NCBI GenBank assembly: GCA_000708835.1
Contig: DF237766.1
Location: 1 to 30,938 of the forward strand
DNA: 30,938 nucleotides
Source of the DNA: Klebsormidium nitens
Lineage: Eukaryota; Streptophyta; Klebsormidiophyceae; Klebsormidiales; Klebsormidiaceae
Direction: 5' to 3'
Numbering within the stretch: position 1 is the stretch's first letter; the number at the start of each line of letters is the position of its first letter. The notes under the pieces are model-generated. The model was not told the DNA's origin and searched no databases. It worked only from the letters and a program-made list of their open reading frames with translations. Shown piece after piece: positions 1-9,943 of this stretch. A program made the translations under genes and the position numbers.

Positions 1-828
1 GTATTGAGGTGGGTAAGAGGATGTGCGGCGTGAGACCAAGTTTGAAAGTGCAAATGTATGTAATCTGTAAACAAATGGCCGCTGTTGCAGTGGATTGCGA
101 TCCTCCCACGTTGTGATAAGGAATCCTCACTTCCTTCAGTACTTCAGATTATTTGAAAGTACAGTACACGCTTAATGTGTTTTCAAGCTGAAAATCACTC
201 GCAGCTTGGTTGAGGCAGTATGCAAAGGTCACTGGAGCAGGCGCCCAAAAGAGAAATCTATGAAAACTCAATTCCTTGGAACAAAGTGCAGGTGCACAGC
301 AGCCACCGTGTGTTGTCACTAAGAGTTTAGAGGTGAGCTTTCTTCAAATGTGGGGGGGCGCAAGAGAAAGATTTAGATGGCGTCAAAGTCGCTTGCATCT
401 CATGTTCCGGGCTTTTGATCAGGTTGGCAATCTGAGCGGCCTCCCTTCTTCCAGACTGTATTGCCTTTTCATTGCAATGAGCGGTGTTCCTGATTGTAGC
501 ATCTAAACCCTGGCGCCCAGATTCCGCCCGCTGCTAGTTTCTTGCTCAATTGATCGCCACTAATACTCTCAAAGACTTGGGGGATCCTTAGAAGTTGCAA
601 AGCAAATCTGATTAACAATCAACGTTCGCTTCGAGTTGCTTGCAGGTTCCAACATCATCCAAAAATAAATCCTTGCTTTTAGGCTGACAACTTTTCAAAG
701 GATTGGAGATAGTTTACTTTCTTTAAGCGCCTTTTCCATGTTTGTTAGCGGATTGCCTGTGGTGAACACTCAAAAGCAGCCCACTTCCTTGCTTCTTGCC
801 TGCAGGCGTTTTGTAACTAGACGCGTCC
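1..828. other. Upstream region of the ankyrin-MYND gene
   Basis: No convincing coding exon is visible here; the short open frames match nothing I recognise. Just before the start codon there is an acceptor-like pyrimidine-rich stretch ending in CTGCAG at about 800-806. The 5' untranslated region may therefore be spliced, but no matching upstream donor could be chosen with confidence. The start context (GTCCATGG, ATG at 829) is favourable for translation. The promoter of the + strand gene should lie in this interval; I see no clear TATA box. Confidence 0.4.
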
Positions 829-3800
829 ATGGATCCCGACCGGCTGATGAAGTCCATGATGGGGGGCTTCCTGCGGGGCCAATTCCCGGGGGTGGCGGAA
901 GTTGAGGACAGTTATGTTTCCCCGAGCCCAGAGCAGGAGGAGTTTTTCGATTCGATCGAAGAGATTGACATCGAGGATATTCGCCGGCTGTTGAAGACGG
1001 GCAAAGTGGACATCGCAAAAAGGAACAGCGACGGGTGGACGGGCCTCCACTTGGTTTGGTAAGTGGTTTGGGGTCTCGGGCCTTTGATTGGTGACTTGCT
1101 TTGTAAACAAGTTCAAGCGTTAATTCGTTGCTTATTGACGCTTGAAGATTCCAAGATCGTAAACTTGGTAAGTTGTTGACACTGAATGTTTTGGGGCTTC
1201 AGGGTGTGCTGAGACTTTCAGTCGGTGGCGCTTGAGCTTTCAAGGGTGTTGAGCTCACGTCAGTGACACCTGCGGGAAGTCAGAACGGAGACGGCGCCAA
1301 ACAGAAGAGCGACTGAAGGCCCTTTGGCTTCACATGTTTTGACGATTCGAGAACTTCGTATTTGTCCAGCAATCTTCTTATGTTCTCAGACCTAAGGAGG
1401 GGGGTAAGAAAGGTGGGGAGCGCAGCAGTGGGGGCTTAGCGACAAAGAAATCCTTCTGCTATCAGCAAGGATGCGAGGGGGCTGCTTTTGAGATGTTGGC
1501 GAATGACCTGAGCTCGTCAGGGGAAGACATTTAACGTCTTTAAAGTGACCTCCTTGTCCTTCTCTGTATGATGGGCACAACTCCTACGACTTCTTTCTGC
1601 AGCCTGAAGGGACTGACCGACATCGCACGGCTGCTCATTGCCGCCGGTGCTCCCGTCGACTCCAAAACGGTGCCCTTTCAAGAGACGCCTCTCCATCTAG
1701 CCGCGGGGTATGGCCATTACGACATTGTGGTCATGCTTCTCGAGAAGGGCGCCAGCATCTTTGCGCATGATTCGAAGGGGCAGTCGGTGCTGCAGTGCAC
1801 GGAGAAACGCAGGCCCTGGATCAAGGAGGAGAGGATGGAAAAAGTGCGGACGTGAGTAGTGTGGTTCTGGAAAACAGATTGCGACTCAATCTCACTGCTT
1901 TGCTCTCTGCACATAGTGGGGTCTCTTGAAACTTTAGGTTCTTAGTCCGACAAGTTGAGAGTGAGTTGAGACGGAGGATCTGAACGTGTCTGCAGTCATT
2001 GGCGTTCTTTCAGACAACACTCCAAAGTGTGTCCAACTGTTAGCAGTCTCCGAAAGGAGCAAGCTTCGCTCCGTGTTGTCCTTGATGGACAGGACGAGGC
2101 TGTGCGGAGGGTGTCAATCAGTCATGGTTGGATGTCCGTTTCGATCAGCACGGACAGACAGCTCACTTTTCTGGGTTTTGCCAAGCGCTTTTCACAGAAA
2201 TGAGACCCGTCGTCTGGCGACCTCACCTCACACAGAGCTGCAAACTGGTTCGAGTATCTGTCGACTGAAGCTCGTACACATCTACTTGCGAGGAATTGGA
2301 CAGAGACTTACCCAACCTCGTGCAGGCTACTCAAGGAGAAGGCGAGTGAGGCAAAGCCCCTGGAGAAGGTGAAGCGAAGGGAAGACGGATGCGGGATGTG
2401 TGGCAAGAAGGACGGGGCGCTGAAGCAGTGTGCGCGCTGCAAGCTGCAGTGGTACTGCAGCCCAGAGTGCCAGAAGGGGGACTGGAAGCTGCACAAACCC
2501 AGGTGGGTTCCTTTAACCCATGTGGGTTATCGAGGCTCTGGTATCGTAAAGTGGTAAAGGAGACCGGTTTTAGGGTGTCCACTGAAGCGCTGTAGGTTGC
2601 AGTGGTACTGCTGAAACAAGTGCTAAAGGGGACTGGGAACTGCATAAACCCAGGTGGGTTACGGAAATCTAGATGGGTTATCGAAGCTCTGGTGCGTAGT
2701 GTGGGATACGCTTATGACAGCCATTTTCGGTGGAGCGAAATTGGGTTACTCAATGAGGCGGATCAAGCTGCAGTAGTAGTGTCTAAATTATGCAAAAGGC
2801 GATCAGAACGTGCACAACTCAGGTGGTTACGACAAACCTGGATGCAAAAGATTGGGTAAGGGTGAAGGGGGCGCTAAGGCTTGCAGGCTGCTCAATTCAT
2901 GTGGTTAGCTGTGTACTGTACCGTAATCAAGCGCCCAAGCGAAGGATATCGAAGCTTACCGTCGTAAAAGAAAATCTGATGGTTAATTCATGGGCCCCGT
3001 AAATTACCGATTTCAGCTGTTCTACCTGCTTGTGAATTTTGCTCCCAGGGTAACCCGGACCAAGGCGGTCACCCCGATCCTGACAGCAATTCCGCTTCTC
3101 TCACTGATCCAAATTCTCGTTACGCCCTGCTTTCTCAGGTGCCCTCAAGCAAAGGATTTCTGGGAGGCCATCGCTGCACTTGGGAACATGTCTGCGAGCA
3201 TCCACTTGCTAACGGATCTGACAATAGTCGCAAACCTGACGTTAACTAGACCAAACCCTTTCGCCGTGTCCTTCTCAGGTGCTCTCAGGCGAAGGACATA
3301 TGGGAGGCTATTGCTGTGCTCGGGGACACGTCAGCAAGCAACCATGTGCGCGATAGTGCCATTGAAAAGCTGCGCGCGCAGAAGGACTTTATCAGGAAGA
3401 TGAAGTGCCTCAAGGCGGTGCTGGACATTGTGACGCGAGACAAGGTACAAATCGATCTGTTCAGATGACTCCTCCTTTCTTTCTTTTCCGTTGCAGAACC
3501 CTGCATCTCGGAGACTCTTGCGAAGAACCTTATATTCAAGGCACCTTCTCTTCTGTCCTTTTCGTTTCGTTTCCTACGTTCAAAACCCCTGCATCTCGGA
3601 ATCTTCAGTCACATTTGCCGGAATTTGTCACATCAAAAGGCGCGTTGTCTTTCGTTTCTCCGAGACAAGGTAACCTACAACCCCAGGGGACTTTGATTGT
3701 CATGTTTGCTGGAAGACACGTTGGCATCAGGGAAATTTTTACCGAGTATTTAAAGTTCCGGTCAGAAACTTGAGCTGCTTCGAAGCCTTGCAAACGATTG

Positions 3801-6800
3801 GACGTGGAGACAAAACAAGGTCTCGACGAGCGATGTAATGTGGTTGAAATTCGTGATCTAAGGTCCATCTTTAGCTGGCAGGAGATTCTGTCCTGGTGCG
3901 TGTAACATAGCTCAACGGGGCTGTAACGGCTGCTCCCATAGCTAGCGGCTCTAACTAAGCTGACGCTGAATGATCGTGTAATGATTCGGAGCAACCCAGC
4001 TTGCAAGGCGTGCTTGGAAGGGGATACAACACTACCAGAAAAACAGATAAACGAGAGAAATCGGAGAAGATTGGGAGGTTGCCAAATACATACTCACTCT
4101 CGCAGGAGATAGACTCTGGTGCGTCTACAAAAAGTCAATTCGAAGGAGTAGAATCCAGATCAAGATAGGAGGTTGACGGTGTATTTTTCTGACCCGCAGG
4201 AGATCCATTCTGGTGCGTTCAACATGGCCCACCCCGGCCTATATCCCCTGCTCCCGTCGTTAGCGGCGCTGAGTAAGCTGACGTTGAACGAGCGTGACGT
4301 GGGCGGGCGGCGCGTGATCGAACTGACGGAAGACAAGGAGCTAATGACGCAACTCATGGACCTGAACGGGATTGAGATCATTTTGAAGCGCGTCTTGAAG
4401 GTGGGACTGCGTGTCGCGTTGACAGCTTCTTTTTGATGACCTGATTTATTTCATGTTTCTGAGTTCACTGTGATTTGCTTGACGGTTCTGCTGAGAACTG
4501 CAAGCGATTGAGTTGGGACTGAGGGGATCTGCGATTGTTGGGGCTCGGCTAAAAGGTCGGGTGGAACAGCATAATTTCGATCATCCCGGAGTGAGAGGTC
4601 CTCACCGCAAAGTACACATCTGTACCCTTTCAGAGTGCCACTCCATGTGGACGCGCCCACATTTGTCTTCGAGAGACCTCCAAAAGGACGCAGAACCTGG
4701 TGTTTCGCGTATCAGCAAGTCCTTTCAGAGTTTGCGCCGTGGTCCACAAATGTTGACGTGACTTCGATGGAACCATATGCAACGTAATGCTGTCGTCGCC
4801 GTCGTTGTCCAGGAGGATCTGTCGGGGTTCAGAATGAGGGTTTCAAAGCAGCCAGATGACATCACTTTCTTCCTCTCAGGGCGATCTGTCGGACCGGATG
4901 CAGAACGAAGGGTTTCGCTTCATGGCAAGGCCGTTCGGCGTCAATCCCTTCGTGCCGTTGCTCACAAAAGTCGCTGATTTTTAAAGATCCGGAAAGTTCA
5001 AAGCAAATTGATTTCGCACTGTGCTGAGAACACTGTCTCTGCCACAGGGCGACCTGTCCGAACGGATGCAGAACGAGGGGTTCCGCTTTATGGCGAGTCC
5101 CTTTGGGGTCAGTCCCTTTGCGCCGTGGCTCGCCCGGCGGTTTCTCGGTCGCGGGGTGGGGCCGAACCTCGTGGAGATGCTGGCGCCAGCTGTGAGGACG
5201 ACACGTGTCGCCAAGGCGCAGTCCGCGGCCATCATCGGACGGCTGGTGATGGAGGAGGGGAACCTGCTGCAGAAGGCGGGAAAGGCCAGGTAAGGAGCGG
5301 AGCTTTGTTCAAAGTCTGTGGAAGAAGTTGCAGTATGTTGTCATGTTGGCATGGACTGATGAACGGGAGGTTCATCAACCCTCTGAAGGTGGAGTTGTTT
5401 CAAGCGCACAGGCCATATTCTAAACCGCGGAAGTTACACTACCTGGCAAAGGAGGCCCGGGGCGATAACGTCACGGCTTCTGAACTCTCATAAGAATCTC
5501 AAGCCCTAATTTTCGTAGTTCCGGCCCGGTAGCCCCAATTTCTGACACATGTAGTGGCGCTTTTGGCTGTTGTACGAGAGCCAACCTACTTGCACCACCT
5601 GGCAAAGGTGGCATGAGGCGTGACGACGACGTCACGACTTCGACATCGTATCCGAGTTGGCAACTCTCTAGATCTGCATCCCTTATACCTTACCTCTAAT
5701 GCTTCTTCCTTGCAGTACCACATTCGGTCCTTGCACGGAGGCTATGTTCCGGACGACGGACTTGCACCATTTGGCAAAGGCGGCGCGGGGCGACGATGAC
5801 GTCATGGAAGGCGAGGGCGCCTTCCAGGGCTCGCTGACGTTCTTTGCGGCCATCACGCGTAAGCGGAACGAGGTGCTGGAGCGGCTCATCAAGGAGCGCC
5901 GAGAGACGGCGTTTGTGATTGTAGACGCGTATGCAAAGGTATGCATTGATTGCAGCTTCGAAGCGGTTAAGATGGGGGTTTAGATTGTTGTTTTCGAGAC
6001 GCATTTTCTTCTCTCTCTTTGCAACCTTGCTTAAGCGGAAGGAGGTGCTGGAGCGGCTCATCAAGGAGCACCGGAGACGGCGTTTGTAATTGTGGACGCG
6101 TATGCAAAGGTCCGAATAAAGTCAACCGGGCTTTGGCCAAATTTGGGGTATTCTGGTATTTTATGAAGGCGCATCCATTTCGTTTTCTGCGACCATGCGT
6201 AAGCGGAAGGAGGTTCTGGACGGCCTGTGAAGGAGCATTACGAGACGGCGTTTGTTGTCGTGGAAGCGTATGCAAAGGTACGGATGATGTGTTTTTGACA
6301 CCGGTAAATTCTGGGGCGGGTATTCATTTGCTTTTAAAACAGAATTTTGTTCTTGCTTGCTTGCAACCAAGAGTATCAAGGAACCCCGGGAAGCGGCGGT
6401 CGTTGTTGTGTACCCGTATGCGACGGTACGAGTCGTCCCAACTATATCCAAAAGTAGGTTTCTTGGATGTCGTTCCAGGTTTTCCTTCCATCTGGGCACC
6501 TTCTTAAACGACGTGGTCAGTTCGCAATAAGACTCTCTGTAGTTGAAGGCGCTCCAAGGCGTTTGCCAGTCCTCGCCTTCAAAGCCTTTCGTTGGCCTTC
6601 TAATCTCCTAATTTCAAGCCCTCCTTCTACCAAGCACAGGGTTGCTATCCACTGCCTCAAACAAGCTGTGGGCACCTCCAAGGCTTAAGCTCCAGCCTCC
6701 TAACGCAGAACAATCATACAGTCGCCAACCTAGTTACCGTCCCCCGACAGGCCCTCTTCTACCCGGGGCAAGGCGCATGGGCCGTCGCGCTCGAGTTCTT

Positions 6801-8147
6801 TGCGCGCGCGCTCGAGAACGTCCCGGGCTTCGCGGGCGGCATCCTCGCTGACGTCATGCTGGCGTGGGACCCCGAGCTGCCGGAGCCGCGCGACGAGAAC
6901 GAGATCGGGCAGACGCGCCTCGGCTTCTGTTACCGGGTGACCGAGACGCTCGACATCGATCTGCGGGACCAGTACCCGGAGAAGTGCGAGGAGTTCCGGG
7001 AGTCGTTGGGTGGTGGGTCTCAAACTTCTGTGCTTCCAGAAGAGAATTTTGGATTCCGCGCTTTAAAAAATGAATCAAGGCAATCAACATTTTGTTACCG
7101 GGTTACCAAGGCAAGCGACATTGCCCGCGGCACCAGTATTCGGAAAAGTGCAAAGAGTGCTGGGAATTGTTGGGGGGTCGGTTCTGAAATTCTGTACCTC
7201 GTTCTGTGTCTTGTTATCCTGGAGTCCTTACCCGCCGACCCGCCCTCGATTTTTCCCAGTTCAGTATCACTTCCAGATAGTCGAGCTTGTCAGGGACGAA
7301 AAGTCGTATCCTACTTATCATCCGTGCGGTTTCGTCTTAAACGGCAATTGGTACTGACTCTGCAAACTCAGTGTCCGCTGTTTGGACCGCATCGAAATAG
7401 AGTGCAGCTTGAAGAAAACGAAGTGAAGTTCTGAGGGTCCTTTGGCTGGGCACCGAAGTTCCTACTCTCCTGTTGCCTTACAAAATAGTTTGAAGGATGT
7501 TGGCATTTCTCGCGGGGCCTGACCACCCAAAGACCTCAGGTTGAGCTGAGCCTCAGGAGATCAATTTTTGGTGACAATTTTACCATTTGTGTCGTGTTTA
7601 CATGATACGATTTTCTTGGAGATTCGTGCGTCCGACCGCGGAGACATGCACGAAGGCGTTTTTCGTCGAGCGCCATGCTCTCGCTGCCAACATCCCTAGG
7701 CAGAAGTTCTTTTCGCTGCATGAATTACGACTGCAATACGGAGAGCACGTTGCTCCGCACTCTCTCAGGCGGCTCGCTTTCCGCACCAACAAGAGCCCGC
7801 CTCTGAGCTATTGTACCAACGTTGAACCGAGGACGAACGTCTTTCAGAACTCCACAAGCGCTCCTTCAACCTTTCCGTCGCTCATGCATTCTGTCTGCTT
7901 CCCTCGTACAGGTGACGTCATCAACAACTGGGAGAACGCGGCTCTGGTCTGCTATGAGCTGGTTCAGCACTGCCCCCCGTTGCGCGAGTATTGGGATCTG
8001 AATTGTATGTTCGGCTGCCGAGAACATAACCCAAATCTCAAAGTTCAAGACATCATGGAAAAGGCGGAGTCCATTCGATACCTTCAGCTCAAGGAACAAG
8101 TAAGGGCCGAGAAGGCGACTCGCGCGGGGAGCAGAAAGAAGAAATGA
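829..8147 (+). CDS. Ankyrin-repeat and MYND zinc-finger protein (9 exons, 660 aa)
   Basis: Exons read by hand: 829-1058, 1603-1851, 2326-2502, 3279-3444, 4200-4400, 5048-5289, 5716-5938, 6751-7009, 7912-8147. All introns are GT-AG, phases match at every join, and the stop is TGA. Residues about 50-140 form two good ankyrin repeats (DGWTGLHLV... and ETPLHLAAGYGHYDIVVMLL) and the start of a third. Residues 182-220 form a MYND zinc finger with CGMC, CARC, YCSPEC and a final H-x3-C; the last cysteine is supplied by exon 4 across the intron. MYND fingers normally bind proline-rich partner peptides, so a protein-interaction role is likely. Residues 221-660 (with MASPFGVSPFAPWL, AWDPELPEP and YELVQHCPPLREYWDLNCM) belong to no family I can name; this part is mostly helical-looking and ends in a basic tail (SRKKK). 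No signal peptide or membrane segment is visible, so it is probably nuclear or cytosolic. The introns carry many decayed copies of exon borders, listed separately. Exon boundaries are sequence-based and not supported by transcripts. Confidence 0.85.
2581..2830 (+). repeat. Two decayed copies of the MYND exon 3' end (exon 3)
   Basis: Copy 1 (about 2581-2705) repeats the last 60-70 bases of exon 3, the donor (CCCAGGTGGGTT) and about 50 bases of intron, including a shared ATGGGTTATCGA-GCTCTGGT stretch. Copy 2 (about 2764-2850) is more diverged but keeps AAGCTGCAGTAGTAGTG and CAACTCAGGTGG. Using the GCAGTGGTACTG block as anchor, the offsets are 153 bp (2446 to 2599) and 171 bp (2599 to 2770). Both copies have in-frame stops or lost cysteines and lie wholly inside intron 3. 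They are non-coding remnants of tandem duplication. Confidence 0.85.
3124..3215 (+). repeat. Decayed copy of exon 4 start with intact acceptor
   Basis: The stretch from the acceptor TTTCTCAG into a frame reading RCPQAKDFWEAIAALGN mirrors the live exon 4 start (RCSQAKDIWEAIAVLGD). The offset is 140 bp (exon starts 3139 and 3279). It keeps an AG acceptor and an open frame for about 28 codons, including the cysteine that would complete the MYND finger. It lacks the 3' half of exon 4 and has no evident donor, so it is most likely a remnant; use as a cryptic acceptor cannot be excluded. Confidence 0.8.
3490..3680 (+). repeat. Short duplications in intron 4
   Basis: The block AACCCTGCATCTCGGA at about 3496 recurs at about 3586, roughly 90 bp later, with related flanks. 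A remnant of the exon 4 donor border (CGAGACAAGGTA) appears at about 3660-3672, matching the live border at 3436-3447. These are partial copies and the alignments are short, so I am less sure of their extent. Confidence 0.5.
3880..4125 (+). repeat. Two decayed copies of exon 5 start
   Basis: Copy A (about 3880-3990) follows the live exon 5 from GCAGGAGAT through TAAGCTGACGCTGAATGATCGTG over about 100 bases, with several stops. Copy B (about 4095-4128) keeps only CGCAGGAGATAGACTCTGGTGCGT. Their acceptor positions give exon starts at 3892 and 4106, compared with 4200 for the live exon. Both lie upstream of the live acceptor, inside intron 4. Confidence 0.8.
4675..4985 (+). repeat. Serial decayed copies of exon 6 start, nearest with open frame
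   Basis: Three copies precede live exon 6. The nearest starts at 4880 after CTCTCAG and reads GDLSDRMQNEGFRFMARPFG and on, open for 36 codons to a TAA at about 4983; it is offset by exactly 168 bp from the live start at 5048. A second, with an internal deletion, lies at about 4808-4850 (CAGGAGGATCTGTCGGGG...CAGAATGAGGGTTTC). The third, at about 4684-4752, is the most diverged and keeps CGCAGAACCTGGTGTTTCGC and TTTGCGCCGTGG. Divergence rises with distance from the live exon. Confidence 0.85.
5405..5660 (+). repeat. Two decayed copies of exon 7 5' part
   Basis: The live motif TTGGCAAAGGCGGCGCGGGGCG (residues LAKAARGDDDV) at about 5771 recurs as CTGGCAAAGG at 5443 and at 5599, with the GACGTCA block conserved downstream. 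The offsets are 156 and 172 bp. Both copies lie upstream of the live acceptor and carry only the 5' half of the exon. Confidence 0.8.
6030..6432 (+). repeat. Three decayed copies of exon 7 3' part
   Basis: Copies end at 6109, 6277 and 6425, against the live exon end at 5938, giving steps of 171, 168 and 148 bp. Copy 1 is nearly identical over about 80 bases but carries a one-base deletion. Copy 2 has more changes, and copy 3 keeps little beyond CGTTGTTGTGTACCCGTATG and GACG. Copies 1 and 2 share CGGAAGGAGGT where the live exon has CGGAACGAGGT. All three keep a GT at the donor position. They contain only the 3' half of the exon and lie downstream of it. Confidence 0.88.
6605..6660 (+). repeat. 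Possible decayed copy of exon 8 start
   Basis: AAGCCCTCCTTCTACCAAG at about 6617-6635 resembles the live exon 8 start CAGGCCCTCTTCTACCCGG at 6748-6766, about 130 bp upstream. The similarity is short. Confidence 0.4.
7018..7200 (+). repeat. Decayed copy of exon 8 3' part and donor border
   Basis: About 150 bases downstream of exon 8 repeat its last 110-120 bases and some intron. TGTTACCGGGTTACC, GCACCAGTATTCGGAAAAGTG and GGAATTGTTGG mirror the live TGTTACCGGGTGACC, GGACCAGTACCCGGAGAAGTG and GGAGTCGTTGG, and the intron block TCAAACTTCTG is mirrored as TCTGAAATTCTG. The offset is about 165 bp. The donor GT is lost and frameshifts are present. Confidence 0.85.
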
Positions 8148-9943
8148 TAAGCGCCTGATTGCACTCCGTGGGCCGCTCAATGTACATAGAAGGAGTGATT
8201 GTGGTAAAGGTGCTGCTGAAGGGCTTTGTAATCATAAATTTATATGGTCATGTTTTCTTAGTGAACAGCTTAAGACTGTGTCCCTCGCGAGTCCATTCAT
8301 GGACGGTCTTCTTATTTAGTGCCGCCCGAAAGGAAAACAAAATGCTATGTGATGCCAGCATGACAGTCTGATGATCGGTTAAATAGTTCAGGCTAAATAT
8401 GATGCGGGCCGGGGCGGCGGCCCTCAGCCAGCACCTGCTGAATTGCATGGAGTCTGTTGGACTCGCTGAGCCCTAGCTGGCCATCATGGCATGCCATGAT
8501 GTCGACTGAGTGGTTGCATTTGGTTGCATTACCATTGCCAAGTTGTGTCTTGTGGCACCAAACTTTCGTTGATTGATACATGTGGGCCAACAAACCGCGT
8601 CATGCAACGGATGGCCAGTTGAAATTAGGCCGTCAGTCCGCAGTCCGGCGGCCGGCCCACTGTCAGAGATAACTAATGCATTCAGCTTCGTTTAGTATGA
8701 TCGTATACGATAGATATATATGATCGTATATCTTATAAGCGATTCTTGCTAAATGAAGGGCTCCTATATCGGGACTTCGCCAATACGATAGTAAGATCTT
8801 GCACTGCGATCCTAGATCCTAGCTCAATAGCTTCAATGTTGGACATTAAACATCATTGGCTCTGACCCCATGTACTCAATCAATTGCCGGGCTCATGCTT
8901 CGGTACGGCGCCTTTATACTAAATGTGATGTATGTATGTATGACCGTACGGTCAGCTGAGCATTATCATGCAGGCACAAACTTGAGATTCCGGGCCACAT
9001 GCAGTGCCAATGATATTGTATAGCCTGATCGTGAGTCGGGCCGGGCCGGCCTGATCGTGCACGTGACTGGCATGACAAGCCAAACCTGGAACTTGGAATG
9101 CATGTCCGACACTGACGGACGGTCTGGCACGTGAGTCCACTGAGTGACATGCGCCGGCCAGGAATGGTGGTACGTCACCTCAAAAGCTTGATTTACTATG
9201 TTGAACCGTTGTCGGAACGCCCTGGTTAAAAACATTGGACCCAAACATCAATCGGGCAAGCTGCAGACGGTGAGACCCTACTAATACAATCCGACATGAT
9301 CTCCATACAAGCATTTTCATTGCATGCTCGATTGACCGTTCAAAGCGAGCACTGTGATACGAGCAGCGACCGTCACGAGTCAGGATATAGCACCAATCCC
9401 GGCACGGGCATGCAATTCACTGCCGCGCATTACAGGATATGAGACGAAGAAGCGAAACCAAAAGCTTCAACAAGAATCAAAAGATAGACCGGTAAAAGAT
9501 ATGAACTCAGTCGGGCAGTAGCGAGCTCGGACTTGAAAATAGCTGGTTAACGTCCTAGCTCGTAGCCCTCGATACTAATTGCATCTAAATCTCTGTGCTC
9601 TAGCTGAACCAAGTTTAGCGGCCAGTCTGCGTTGCAGCAAAGGCCCGCAAAAATGTGAGTGCAGTTACCGGCCAAAGACTCTTTCGAGCATTACAACTTT
9701 TTTTACGGTTGTTTTAGTGGCAATGTTTGCAGAAATAACATTGAAAACCGCCTAACTTAATTCTGTGCACCTACGAGCTGGGCGGGCTAGCACCGCATGG
9801 GACCAGAGTTAGCTACCCTGCCACCAAGCCCATCTATACTAACAACACATACTGGCTAAAGTTTCACCTTAGCATCCACTTCGATGCTACATACCCGGCG
9901 GTTTAAATACAACCGTTGCCACCAGGATGCCAGTGCCACCTTG
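8148..9943. other. Intergenic region between convergent genes
   Basis: No coding exon is supported. The stretch holds the 3' ends of the ankyrin-MYND gene (+) and the receptor kinase (-). TTTGTAATCATAAAT at about 8224-8238 could contain a polyadenylation signal, weakly. An imperfect inverted-repeat block at about 8684-8765 (GCTTCGTTTAG ... CTAAATGAAGG, with GATCGTATA repeats between) could be a small foldback element. GGCC-rich words occur at about 9038-9052. Confidence 0.4.

Noticed and set aside
2016-2115. Possible ghost of exon 2 donor border (AAAGTGTGTCC, GTGCGGAGGGTG)
   Set aside because: The matches are too short and two alternative alignments compete.
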